Shown here: positions 49,960 to 59,800 of the stretch, piece after piece
Position numbering within the stretch: position 1 is the stretch's first letter
Layout: the number at the start of each line of letters is the position of its first letter
Assembly: GCA_028288165.1 (NCBI GenBank)
Contig: JAQBOG010000033.1
Location: forward strand, 1-64,000
Direction: 5' to 3'
DNA length: 64,000 nucleotides
Origin: Sphingobacteriales bacterium
GTDB taxonomy: Bacteria > Bacteroidota > Bacteroidia > Sphingobacteriales > Sphingobacteriaceae
The notes under the pieces: generated by a model
Databases searched by the model: none
What the model was told of the DNA's origin: nothing
Seen by the model: only the letters and a program-made list of their open reading frames with translations
Translations under genes and position numbers: made by a program

Positions 49960-51936
49960 ATGATCTTTGACCGAAAATATTTAGATGATGATAGCCTACT
50001 AGATTTTTATAGGCGTTTACTATATCCTAGAATGGTAGAAGAGAAAATGCTGATTCTTTTACGCCAGGGCAGAATTGGCAAGTGGTTTTCGGGGATTGGG
50101 CAAGAAGCAATAGCGGTTGGCAGCACACTTGCCATGCATCCAGAAGAATATATTTTGCCCATGCATCGCAATCTGGGTGTTTTCACCTCCCGGGATATTC
50201 CTTTAACCCGTTTAATAGCACAGTGGCAAGGCAAAGTGAATGGATTTACAAAAGGGCGTGATCGATCATTTCATTTCGGAACGCAAGATTACAAGATCAT
50301 CGGAATGATTTCTCATCTGGGACCTCAATTAGCAGTGGCTGATGGCATCGCGTTAGCAAACCTTTTGCAAAAGAATCAAAAAGCAACATTGGTATTTACG
50401 GGCGAAGGTGCGACGAGTGAAGGCGATTTTCATGAAGCTGTGAATGTAGCGGCCGTTTGGAATTTACCTGTGATATTCTTGATTGAAAACAATGGATACG
50501 CCCTGTCTACTCCAACTGAAGAACAATATAAGTGCAAGCATTTGGTGGATAAAGCTTTAGGCTATGGAATTGAAGGCAGGCGAATAGACGGAAACAATGT
50601 TCTTGAAGTTTATCACACCATTAAGAGTTTCGTGGAGGAGATGCGGGAAAACCCCAGACCTGTACTCATTGAATGCGTTACTTTTAGAATGCGTGGTCAC
50701 GAGGAAGCCTCCGGAACCAAGTATGTTTCTCAAAGTTTAATGCAAAGGTGGATCGATAAAGATCCGTTAATTTGCTTTGAGAACTACTTATTGGAAAAAG
50801 GTATTTTAAGCACGGCTGTGTTAAAAGAATTAAGAAACAAGTTCCAGAATGAAATAAACAAGGATGTAGAATCTGCACTGAATGCTGAGAATATTCCGGT
50901 TAGTTCGGAAACCGAGGTCAATGATATGTACAAAGCCATTAATTCAACGGTTTTGGAACCTGGTTCTCAAAAAACAGAGAAGCGCTATGTGGATGCTATT
51001 AGCGATGCCTTACGTTTAGGGATGCAAAAATATCCAGACATGGTAATTATGGGGCAGGATATTGCAGAATATGGAGGTGCTTTTAAAATTACCGAAGGTT
51101 TGGTGGAAGAGTTTGGAAAACACAGAATTCGAAACACTCCTATTTGCGAATCTGCCATTGTAGGAGCTGCGTTGGGGCTGTCCATTAATGGGTATAAAAC
51201 TGTCGTGGAAATGCAATTTGCCGATTTTGCAACTTGCGGTTTTAATCAGATAATTAACAACCTCGCTAAAACCTATTACCGCTGGAACCAGCCAGCAGAT
51301 GTTGTAATACGCATGCCAACGGGTGCCGGCACCGGAGCCGGTCCGTTTCACTCTCAAAGCAACGAAGCATGGTTCACTAAAACACCGGGCTTAAAAGTGG
51401 TTTATCCGGCGTTTGCGGCAGATGCCAAAGGATTATTATTGGCGGCAATTGACGATCCGAATCCGGTTATGTATTTTGAGCATAAATATCTGTATAGAAA
51501 CACGTCGGAATTAGTGGCTGATAATTTTTATACCATAGAGATTGGCAAGGCGAGGTTAGTACTTCAAGGCGAACAGTTTAGTGTCATTACTTATGGCTTG
51601 GGAGTACATTGGGCCTTAGAATATCTGGAACAACATCCGGATTTATCCGCAGATCTGCTAGACTTAAGAAGTTTGTTACCATGGGACAAGGAAGCGGTTG
51701 AAACAACTGTGAAGAAAACCGGAAGAGTTTTAATATTACATGAAGATACTTTGACGTGCGGATTCGGTGCAGAACTAAGTGCCTATATCGCCGAACATTG
51801 CTTTAAATACCTTGATGCGCCTATTATCAGATGTGCAAGTTTAGATACCGCTATCCCGATGAATAAACAGTTGGAAGATAATTTTTTGGCAAAATCCCAT
51901 CTGGATAACGACGTAAAAAGGTTACTGACCTATTAG
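49960..51936 (+). CDS. 2-oxo acid dehydrogenase E1, fused alpha and beta subunits
   Basis: The 658-residue protein fuses the two E1 subunits. The alpha half has GQEAIAVGS, the TPP motif GEG(148-150)...ENN(176-178) and RMRGHEEASG. The beta half (from about 340) has YVDAISDALRLGM, MGQDIAEYGGAF, RMPTGAGTGAGPFHSQ and a C-terminal transketolase-like domain. The usual GDG of the TPP motif is GEG. The substrate is probably branched 2-oxo acids, but pyruvate cannot be excluded. The following lipoprotein gene starts 4 nt after its stop. No E2 or E3 gene is nearby. Confidence 0.93.
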   Translation: MIFDRKYLDDDSLLDFYRRLLYPRMVEEKMLILLRQGRIGKWFSGIGQEAIAVGSTLAMHPEEYILPMHRNLGVFTSRDIPLTRLIAQWQGKVNGFTKGRDRSFHFGTQDYKIIGMISHLGPQLAVADGIALANLLQKNQKATLVFTGEGATSEGDFHEAVNVAAVWNLPVIFLIENNGYALSTPTEEQYKCKHLVDKALGYGIEGRRIDGNNVLEVYHTIKSFVEEMRENPRPVLIECVTFRMRGHEEASGTKYVSQSLMQRWIDKDPLICFENYLLEKGILSTAVLKELRNKFQNEINKDVESALNAENIPVSSETEVNDMYKAINSTVLEPGSQKTEKRYVDAISDALRLGMQKYPDMVIMGQDIAEYGGAFKITEGLVEEFGKHRIRNTPICESAIVGAALGLSINGYKTVVEMQFADFATCGFNQIINNLAKTYYRWNQPADVVIRMPTGAGTGAGPFHSQSNEAWFTKTPGLKVVYPAFAADAKGLLLAAIDDPNPVMYFEHKYLYRNTSELVADNFYTIEIGKARLVLQGEQFSVITYGLGVHWALEYLEQHPDLSADLLDLRSLLPWDKEAVETTVKKTGRVLILHEDTLTCGFGAELSAYIAEHCFKYLDAPIIRCASLDTAIPMNKQLEDNFLAKSHLDNDVKRLLTY

Positions 51937-51940
51937 TGGC

Positions 51941-52753
51941 ATGAATTTTTCTATTCTACCTCAAACGAGGAAAGTGAGAACGCTATTGAGATATTTTTTT
52001 ACAGTAATAGTTGCGTTTTCTTTTCTTACATTTTGCAATAAAAATTCCGGCAAGCCGAAATATTCAACAGGTAAAAAGGAAATTTTAGCTCTTGAAAAAT
52101 CCATTCTTTCCTATTCAGATTCGATCAATAGAATTTTACCAACACTATTTAAGCACGAGAGCCTATTTTATTATTTAGGTAACAACTCCTTTTATGTAAC
52201 TAAATATCATGATGCTAACGACAAAAACGTCCTTTTTGTAAAGCATACCCATATTGGCAAACAAAGAATTATAGAGCACAGCTACTACATGAACAATGGT
52301 CAAACCGTTCTCATTTTAACTACAGAAAAGAATACTCATTTAGACCATTTGGCTTCAAGCAAAAGATTATTTTATAATGGGGCTGCTTTAATATCTCAGT
52401 ATGAGAAAAAAGGCCCGAAAGAAAATCAGACAAGTTCACTAATTTATAGTAAGACGACTTTAACCCCAATTGACTGGAGGCAAGAAGTAACTACAATGGA
52501 GGATGCTTTAAATCAACAAGGTAATTTTGATCTTATTTTTGAAGGTATTACAGAGTATCCCAAAGCTAAATACATTATTTTGAGCCGAGATAAAATCAAT
52601 ACATACAGGGCTCCTGTTCGCATTGAAAAGGAGGATGAATTAGTGACCGAATTAATGCTAAACCCAGAACGATTTCGTGGTAGAAAGTTATTAATCACTT
52701 GCAAAGTGAAAGATAAAAATGAAGCGATTTATATCAGTGGAAAACTGAAATGA
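51941..52753 (+). CDS. Predicted lipoprotein, unknown function
   Basis: The 270-residue protein has a basic N-terminus, a hydrophobic segment (about 17-31) and a lipobox-like FLTFC with Cys near 32. The rest is mixed alpha/beta with a C-terminal part ending LITCKVKDKNEAIYISGKLK-like wording, but I do not recognise a domain. It starts 4 nt after the E1 gene, so it is probably translationally linked, and it ends 1 nt before the convergent SprT-like gene. Confidence 0.75.
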   Translation: MNFSILPQTRKVRTLLRYFFTVIVAFSFLTFCNKNSGKPKYSTGKKEILALEKSILSYSDSINRILPTLFKHESLFYYLGNNSFYVTKYHDANDKNVLFVKHTHIGKQRIIEHSYYMNNGQTVLILTTEKNTHLDHLASSKRLFYNGAALISQYEKKGPKENQTSSLIYSKTTLTPIDWRQEVTTMEDALNQQGNFDLIFEGITEYPKAKYIILSRDKINTYRAPVRIEKEDELVTELMLNPERFRGRKLLITCKVKDKNEAIYISGKLK

Positions 52754-52754
52754 G

Positions 52755-53360
52755 TTAAGCAGGAATAACTTCTGCTAAGGGATGAAAAAGGTACACAGCT
52801 CCGGTTTTGATTTCGATGCATCTGTAACGCTTTCTCAATTTATCCTCCTTCCGAAATACACGACCATTTTTCATGGCGAACAAACTATTTATTGCCACAT
52901 GCTCTACATGTAAAACACCTTCTACCTGTACATCATAACCTTTAAGAACCCTAAAAAGAGTCAAATCATTACAACTGGAAGCCGATGGATTTTCGAGATA
53001 GCTTAATATAGCCAGGTGTACATCTTTTGGAAAAACAGACATTTCAAAGAAAGGCTTCATCATCTTTTTGAAATTGACCTTCCACTCTAAGCCATGAGGT
53101 TTTGCTTTCCGCTTATGCTCATTCCATGTTAATAAATGAGCGAATTCATGTACAGTAGTAACCAAAAAAGCGTAATTATTAAGATTGTAATTTACTGAAA
53201 TGCGGTGGCCTTCATTTTTAAAGGGAGGTCTATAATCCCCGTATTTGGTGTTACGCTTTCGCGAGATCTTAAAATCACATTGAAAATAATCGATCCAGCG
53301 GGCAATGGTGGGAGCCGCAGCAGGTGGAAGATATTGCGAAAGCAAACTGATCTTATCCAT
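52755..53360 (-). CDS. SprT-like zinc metalloprotease domain protein
   Basis: The 201-residue protein has the HEFAH zincin motif (His71, Glu72, His75) followed by a downstream HGLEWKVNFKKMM, where His is the likely third ligand as in SprT. SprT domains occur in DNA-protein crosslink proteases such as Spartan and in uncharacterised bacterial proteins. The gene is 19 nt downstream of feoB on the same strand. A functional link with iron uptake is not evident. Confidence 0.9.
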   Translation of the reverse strand: MDKISLLSQYLPPAAAPTIARWIDYFQCDFKISRKRNTKYGDYRPPFKNEGHRISVNYNLNNYAFLVTTVHEFAHLLTWNEHKRKAKPHGLEWKVNFKKMMKPFFEMSVFPKDVHLAILSYLENPSASSCNDLTLFRVLKGYDVQVEGVLHVEHVAINSLFAMKNGRVFRKEDKLRKRYRCIEIKTGAVYLFHPLAEVIPA

Positions 53361-53379
53361 TCAAAGTAAAACAGCTTAA

Positions 53380-55491
53380 TTATTTCAGAAGTTGATACAC
53401 CAATAAACTAGCAAAATAAGCTAATGCCGTCATATAAACAAACTGTATTGCAGGCCATTTCCAATGTTGTGTTTCACGATATACAACAGCCAACGTACTC
53501 ATACATTGCATCGCGAAAGCATAAAAAATCATTAGCGAAAAAGCTGCAGCAGTAGTAAATACAGGCAATCCTGTTTTGGGGTTACGAGCAGACTGCATTT
53601 TATCACGGACGGATCCCAAATTAGTGTCATCAGAATCAACACTGTAAATAGTAGCCATTGTACCCACAAAAACCTCTCGAGCTGCAAAGGAGGTGATCAA
53701 AGCAATTCCGATCTTCCAATCAAAACCAAGCGGTTTGATAGCGGGTTCTATTGATTTACCAAGTATCCCAGCGAACGAATTTTCTAATTTGGCTGATGCT
53801 TTTAAACGATCAACCTGAGCGTGAGAATACTGTTTATTGGCATTATAAGTAAATTTTTGATCTATTTCGCGGAATTTTTGTGGCGGGCCATAAGATGCCA
53901 AAACCCATAAAACCACAGAAACAGCAATGATTACTTTTCCTGCTTCAAATACAAATGCTTTCACTTTCTGAAACATGGTTAAACCCACATTGTTCCATCT
54001 TGGCATTCTGTAAACAGGTAGTTCCATAATGAAATAACCACGCTCGCGGGAGCGGATAATTTTTTTCATAACCCATGCTACAATGATGGCGCTCACGATA
54101 CTTAATACATACAATGCCATCAAGGTTAGTCCCTGTAGATTTAATACGCCTAACACACGTTTATCTGGAACTACCAAGGAAATAAGCAGCGCATACACCG
54201 GCAACCGAGCAGAACAAGCAATTAATGGGGTTACCATAATTGTGATGATCCGATCTTTCCAACTTTCAATGGTACGAGCACTCATGATAGATGGTACAGC
54301 ACAAGCAAAGCCCCCAATCATAGGAATTACAGATTTACCACTTAAGCCCACCTTACTCATGATTTTATCCATCATGAAAGTAACTCTAGACATGTAGCCC
54401 GTATCTTCTAAAATGGAAATAAAGGCAAATAAAATAGCAATTTGAGGGATAAAAATTAGCACGCCACTTAAACCTGCTAAAACACCATCAATTAACAAAT
54501 CGGTTAAAACTCCAGTGGGCAAGTATAGGTGGCCCAATTTTGCCACCCAGATAAACAATTCCTCAATTAAACTTTGTGGGTATTGCGACCAGGCAAAAAT
54601 GGATTGAAATATTAAAAAAAGGATGGCAAAGAAAATAAGGAAACCAAAAACTTTATGCGTTAAAACTTTATCAATACGGTTGCTGATAGTTTCTTGTTTA
54701 CCATCTATTTTAACTTTAACTGAATCAGAAAGAACTTCATTTATAAAATTGTATCGTGCTATAGTTTCAGTGGCCTGTGCTTTTTGCGAATGAAAAGAAA
54801 ACTCCTGCTCAATCTCTTCTATTCTATCACTATGATGTTCTGTGATAAAATGAAAATGTTCGTGATGATGTGCAAATTGCAATGCCATATAGGCATTGTC
54901 CAGTTGCATTTCACTACCAATTTTTTCAACCAAACCAGGTGCAATAGATTCTATTTCAATAGCATCTGCCTGAAGTGGAATTTTACCCGCAAAAGTAATT
55001 GCTTGCTTAAGTTGATCAATTCCTTCCAATTTACGAGCAGATATCGGAACAACCTGTACGCCTAATTTCTCTGCAAGTTTATCCACAGAAATTTCTATCC
55101 CAGCCCGTTTGGCCATATCCATCATGTTTAAAGCAATGATGATAGGGATTTTTAGATCTGCAACTTGTGTATATAAAAGTAAGTTCCGTTTTAAATTGGT
55201 AGCATCAGCAACAAAAACAATCAAATCCGGATAGCCCGAATTATTTTTGTCTGCAAGAGTATTTAAAACAATACGCTCGTCGTGGCTTTTTGGATAAATA
55301 CTGTAAGTGCCAGGAAGATCGATAATTTGGGCAATGGTAGAATCTGATAATTTAGAGAATCCTGTTTTTTTATCAACGGTAACGCCAGGAAAATTTCCAA
55401 TTTTTTGGTTAAGACCCGTTAATACATTAAATAGCGTAGATTTTCCGGAGTTGGGATTACCAACTAGTGCAACTTTTAAATCGCTGTTCAA
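53380..55491 (-). CDS. feoB: Ferrous iron transporter FeoB
   Basis: FeoB is the inner-membrane Fe(II) transporter with an N-terminal G domain. The G1 motif GNPNSGKST (11-19), FPGVTVDKKTG, the DLPG motif (IIDLPGTYSI) and NMMD in ALNMMDMA are present. About eight membrane segments follow, with the Gate motifs including PMIGGFACAVPSIMSART and TPLIACSARLPVY. The 703-residue length is typical. It starts 4 nt after feoA, so the two are one operon. Confidence 0.97.
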   Translation of the reverse strand: MNSDLKVALVGNPNSGKSTLFNVLTGLNQKIGNFPGVTVDKKTGFSKLSDSTIAQIIDLPGTYSIYPKSHDERIVLNTLADKNNSGYPDLIVFVADATNLKRNLLLYTQVADLKIPIIIALNMMDMAKRAGIEISVDKLAEKLGVQVVPISARKLEGIDQLKQAITFAGKIPLQADAIEIESIAPGLVEKIGSEMQLDNAYMALQFAHHHEHFHFITEHHSDRIEEIEQEFSFHSQKAQATETIARYNFINEVLSDSVKVKIDGKQETISNRIDKVLTHKVFGFLIFFAILFLIFQSIFAWSQYPQSLIEELFIWVAKLGHLYLPTGVLTDLLIDGVLAGLSGVLIFIPQIAILFAFISILEDTGYMSRVTFMMDKIMSKVGLSGKSVIPMIGGFACAVPSIMSARTIESWKDRIITIMVTPLIACSARLPVYALLISLVVPDKRVLGVLNLQGLTLMALYVLSIVSAIIVAWVMKKIIRSRERGYFIMELPVYRMPRWNNVGLTMFQKVKAFVFEAGKVIIAVSVVLWVLASYGPPQKFREIDQKFTYNANKQYSHAQVDRLKASAKLENSFAGILGKSIEPAIKPLGFDWKIGIALITSFAAREVFVGTMATIYSVDSDDTNLGSVRDKMQSARNPKTGLPVFTTAAAFSLMIFYAFAMQCMSTLAVVYRETQHWKWPAIQFVYMTALAYFASLLVYQLLK

Positions 55492-55495
55492 AATT

Positions 55496-55711
55496 TTATT
55501 GAAGAATTATGGTAGAAGCTTCAAGCTTCCGCAGGCTTAATTGATAGCCTGAAACAGTAATTGCCATTGGATCTCCCAATGGAGCGAAACGTTCAACAAC
55601 AATAGATTCACCTGGTAAACATCCCATCTCCATCAACTTTACCGACATCTCTAAATCAGTAAACTCTTTTATAACACCTGATTGACCTGGTTCTAATTGC
55701 GAAAGCCTCAT
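55496..55711 (-). CDS. feoA: Ferrous iron transport protein FeoA
   Basis: The 71-residue SH3-like protein starts MRLSQLEPGQSGVIKEF and has LMEMGCLPGESIVVERFAPL and a C-terminal LRKLEASTI, all typical of FeoA. It is a cytoplasmic partner of FeoB. It is the first gene of the feoAB operon and lies behind a strong promoter match. Confidence 0.96.
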   Translation of the reverse strand: MRLSQLEPGQSGVIKEFTDLEMSVKLMEMGCLPGESIVVERFAPLGDPMAITVSGYQLSLRKLEASTIILQ

Positions 55712-55732
55712 GTATACCGTTGTTTAGGCCTC

Positions 55733-55763
55733 AAAAATATAGCTTATTTATAATAAATCCAAA
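55733..55763 (-). promoter_or_regulatory. Promoter of feoAB
   Basis: On the minus strand TTTG (complement of 55760-55763), a 19-base spacer and TATTTTTG (complement of 55733-55740) match the Bacteroidota consensus exactly. The predicted start is about 16 nt before feoA. I do not see a clear Fur box. Confidence 0.6.
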
Positions 55764-55861
55764 TAAGAATAGCATTATATTCAATTTTACACAACAACTA
55801 TAATCAAAGCTAAATTTAGGCTCTAAAGCCGCAATTAACCTGTATGGGATGTATCTACACG

Positions 55862-55996
55862 TTATTTGCTTTGGTTTTTAGAACTGAATTTTACCGGATT
55901 AAAAAAATGAGGGCACTTGCAATCTTTCTTAAAAATTCTACAAGAGCTAAGGCTGATGATAATTACGAGTGCTACTATTTTATATGAGTTTTTCAT
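55862..55996 (-). CDS. Small predicted lipoprotein (44 residues)
   Basis: From the ATG at 55996 the peptide starts MKNSYKIVALVIIISLSSC, a signal peptide with lipobox LSSC, followed by a short Cys/Lys-rich mature part (FKKDCKCPHFF). A longer in-frame reading runs back through the VanZ-like gene and is rejected. The start overlaps the 3' end of the VanZ-like gene by 17 nt. Similar tiny lipoproteins follow such genes in this phylum. Function is unknown. Confidence 0.6.
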   Translation of the reverse strand: MKNSYKIVALVIIISLSSCRIFKKDCKCPHFFNPVKFSSKNQSK

Positions 55997-56375
55997 TAAA
56001 GCGGGTTCTGTGTAAAAATATGTAGCTAAATATCCCCATACAAACACCGAGCATGTCTGCAAAAAAATCCCACCACTCTGCTCCTCTGTAAGTAAAAACT
56101 TTCCATTGCAAAAGTTCAATACCTCCACCAATTGCGGCCGTGACTAATAATATTTTAACTATGGTCAGCGTACGGTAGGTATAGCTTAATTGTTCTCTTA
56201 TTTTACCGAAAAAAAGAAGTACCGTTAATACAAAGAAAAAACCCAAATGCACCAACTTATCAAAACCTTCAAAAAGAGGAAGTTCTTTCGCATCGTTAAG
56301 TGGAAGATTGCACATAATCAATATAAAAATTGTCCAAAGAATGGCTAAATATTGATGACGAAGGACTTGTAGCAT
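55980..56375 (-). CDS. VanZ-like family membrane protein
   Basis: The 131-residue protein has about four membrane segments and VanZ-family features: KLVHLGFFFVLTVLLFFG in the second segment and GGGIELLQ followed by RGAEWWDFFADMLGVCMG. The VanZ name comes from teicoplanin resistance, but most members have no known role. The start codon shares one base with the gcvH stop (TAATG), so it is translationally coupled to gcvH. Confidence 0.88.
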   Translation of the reverse strand: MLQVLRHQYLAILWTIFILIMCNLPLNDAKELPLFEGFDKLVHLGFFFVLTVLLFFGKIREQLSYTYRTLTIVKILLVTAAIGGGIELLQWKVFTYRGAEWWDFFADMLGVCMGIFSYIFLHRTRFNEKLI

Positions 56376-56755
56376 TATTGCCCTATCTGTGCTTTATAAT
56401 CTTCAGGAGACAATAGTTGAGTGATTTCAGCAGTATCGCTCAATTCAATTTTTACCATCCATCCTTCACCATATGGGTCAGAATTCACAAGCTCCGGATT
56501 GGTATCCAAGTTTTTATTGAATTCAACTATCTTTCCTGTCAAAGGCATAAACAGGTCTGACACCGTTTTAACTGCTTCAACAGTTCCAAATACATCTTCT
56601 TGAATTACATCTTTGCCAACAGTATTAATATCCACGTAAACGATATCTCCTAACTCATGTTGTGCGAATTCTGTAATGCCTACGTAAGCAACACCACCTT
56701 CAATGCGAACCCATTCGTGATCTTTTGTATATTTTAATTCTGATGGAAAGGTCAT
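56375..56755 (-). CDS. gcvH: Glycine cleavage system H protein
   Basis: GcvH carries the lipoyl-bound aminomethyl group between GcvP, GcvT and GcvL. The 126-residue protein has the H-protein core [19 protein letters not shown] and the lipoylation context [13 protein letters not shown] with Lys63. It is the first gene of a small operon with the VanZ-like gene and has its own promoter. gcvT lies about 31 kb away on the same strand in a different context. Confidence 0.97.
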   Translation of the reverse strand: MTFPSELKYTKDHEWVRIEGGVAYVGITEFAQHELGDIVYVDINTVGKDVIQEDVFGTVEAVKTVSDLFMPLTGKIVEFNKNLDTNPELVNSDPYGEGWMVKIELSDTAEITQLLSPEDYKAQIGQ

Positions 56756-56771
56756 ATGATATAATTTTAGT

Positions 56772-56802
56772 CAAAAATAGAATAAAGTATTAATGATACA
56801 AA
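56772..56802 (-). promoter_or_regulatory. Promoter of gcvH
   Basis: On the minus strand TTTG (complement of 56799-56802), a 19-base spacer and TATTTTTG (complement of 56772-56779) match the Bacteroidota consensus exactly. The predicted start is about 12 nt before the gcvH ATG. It also fills the gap after sprA. Confidence 0.6.
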
Positions 56803-56841
56803 GGCAATGCAATGGAAGATAACGAAGATTCAGACAATTTG

Positions 56842-59800
56842 TTACTGCAAGGTAAACCTTAAACTAAATCCGAAATTACTGAATGAAGTAGTGAAGGTTT
56901 GCGACGTATAAGGCTTGGTAATATTACCATCATAAAACAAACGGATGTTAAATCGTTGGTTTAACACATAATCGACAGAAGGTCTGTAGGTAATATTCTT
57001 TGCTCCAGATGATACTTCAGCATCTTCAACATCTGCTCTATAAATAATCGTCTTCCGATCACTTAAAGCAAAATCAACCTTAAAATTTAAATCATTATTC
57101 ATTTTCAATGAACTGAATAATCCGAACGGAAAGCGAAACTTCGTAGTTCTATACCCCATTCCAAATACAACTGCATCTTCTTTTTGTTGAGCAAGTTGAC
57201 TATTTGAAAGGCTTAAACTCAAGGCTCGAGATTTTCGATACTCAAAGTTAGTGGTCATGTTATTTTTTAAACGAACATCAATCCCTAATAAGGGTACAAA
57301 CTGTTCGAAGAGGGTAACCTGGGAGAATTGATAATAAGGAAGGAAATTACCATTCACATCTCTAACACTAGCAGCTCCTCCAAGCTCCTCGTATCTGGCT
57401 AACGTATTAAATCCGTTAACACTGTACGTTGATCGATAAGCATGATTTAAGTCAATAGAACTGAAAACATTGTTGATGAATGCAAAATTTGTTAAACCAT
57501 TGTAAGTAACCCGCCAGTTAGGGATGGGTATTTTAGGGAATCGGCTTAAGCTAACACTGCTTGCATCTTTGCCCGTGTAGGCTGCCAAAAACGAAGCTAT
57601 TATTACATCTTGAGAGTTTTTCCCATATCCTTCTGAAAATCCAGCAGTAGTTCCAGTAGAATTCGGGTTTTGGCTTCCTAATCGTTGAGAGATTATTTGC
57701 CTGTTGCGTTCGAATTGTGTAAATAAGTTTGAAGAATTGTTTCGACTATTTTCTTTGCTGAACGCCGTTGCCAGTGAAAAGTACGACATGCTAAAATCAC
57801 CGGTGGTAATAGGACTTAAGTTTTGGAAACTATTGCTATCCGGAGTGAATTTGAAATTAGTAGAATAATTAAAACTTCTGCTTTTAACTGCAGTTAATTC
57901 GATTCTTAAACTTTTAATCGGTTCAAGGGTTCCTCGCAGATTTAAATCTTCTTTGTAGGTAGTTACATACAATTGATTTAACAAGGGGTCCCTTGTTATC
58001 CAACCATTTCTGATTGCTCTGCCCCGAATATCACTCTGGCTTCCGAAAACAAAGTCAAATCCAGGAGCATTCTCATCCAAATCTTGTCCTAGTATCGTTG
58101 TTTTAGGTAAATATCCCGGGAGGAAAATACCTTCTGTACGGGTGTATGCACCATTGATGTTTTTCAGACTGGTTAAAGCCGTTACCAGTACTTTATTTAA
58201 TTTATTGGTATTGGTCGCTTCGTTAGCTTTACGAACAAATCGAAATTTATTATATAACGATGTAAATGTTAGTGTGGGATTTATTTGCCAAATTCTTGAG
58301 TTCTGTATGGTGTTACCCAAATCCAAATTTGGATCTTTAAGTGTCAATAATGGTTCGGTTTTCCAGTTAAAGCCTGCACCGTACCGAGCAGCCACATTCA
58401 CCCAATCTAATCCTGGAATTTTGTTTACTGGCAAGGTATAAGTAAGATTAAACGTATGGCTATAATCTGTAGTTCTACCTAACCTTTTTAAATTCTCCCA
58501 AATGGTGTCCCTCGCAAATCCATCGATTCTTCCTTCTGGTTCATCAATGATGGAGTAATTGGTTGCGTTTAAATCTAGTTGTAATGACCTGGTTAAGTTC
58601 CAACTTATGCCGTAAAGCCGTGACATTTGGAAGTTTTTATTGAATGTTTCTAATGGAATGAAATTATTTGGATCGTTATTTCTGAGCCGATTTTCAGAAT
58701 ATAATCGATCTACATCAATACGGAAATTCAGGGATGATGGTAGGATACTAAAGTTAAAATCACGAATTAAGTTTAAATTTTTAGACTTTATCAGCTTTTC
58801 AAAAGGAGTAAAAACCTTCGGCTGATTTGTAAAATTATAGGCTAAACCCGCTCGATACATTTTTTGAATGTTCGCTTCGTTGATATAATCACGATGGTTA
58901 TATTCATTATAAGAATAGGTTGCACTTAGATTTTCAATATCCCATATGTGATTTTTACTTTCCGGATTAGTTTTGATTTTACGAACATTTGTAAAATTTA
59001 TACTTTTACGCGTTGTATAGTCTTCTACTCTTTGAAGAATGGTGTCACGAATATTTTTGGGCGAATTTTTTAATACATTTTTTAGTTCCAGATCTGGAGT
59101 TTGAGGATCATATTGGGGAGTACTTAATTGAGATGAGTAGCTCACGAACACCGGAATTTTTATTCCGGATTTTTCTTTGAAAAATTTTCCAACCTCCACG
59201 CTTGACGAAATGTCAAAAAATTTGTCATCATTTCGGCTTCTTTCGCTAACTCTTTTATCTATTGATCCGAAGCCTACGGTGCTTTTGCTCGCAGAAAGAG
59301 TAACATCCGCAAAGTCTGCAAGCTTAAGATTTAAACGGCCAGTAGCAGCCCAACCTCCTTTTTCATCAAAATCGGTTAACCGTAATTCATTAAACCAAAC
59401 TTGTGCACTTCTATCTAAATTTCCATCACCATTTACTATCGGATTCCGAACACCCAACATGTATACTCTCACCTTACTTAAATCTGGTTGCCCAACTACC
59501 GTAACTTTATTATTCCCCTCAATAAAAGTGAATGGTTCAAGTGTAGTCCACACCAAACCGGTTGCCGGATTTATCTCCTTATTTATGATGGCATTGTTAC
59601 GAGCGGTTTTTGCAACTTGGAATAAGCGGAGCTCTAAATCAATTTTATTTTGGTCGGGCCAGATGGCATTAGGATCACTAGTACCGGCATGTGTGACTTT
59701 AAGAGGCAATTCATATTCGTAATAGTTATCCTGATTATCTGTTCCTATCCGGATGAAGGCATTTACGTCATTATCTCTTAAATCTTCTCCTTCAGCATGG

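Noticed and set aside
55728..55770. Fur box searched for at feoA
   Set aside because: No 19-bp inverted repeat of the GATAATGATAATCATTATC type is visible near the promoter.
59177..59722. 181-codon plus-strand reading frame inside sprA
   Set aside because: It is antisense to a strongly supported gene, with no start context and no recognisable protein features. Long antisense frames are common in AT-biased genes.
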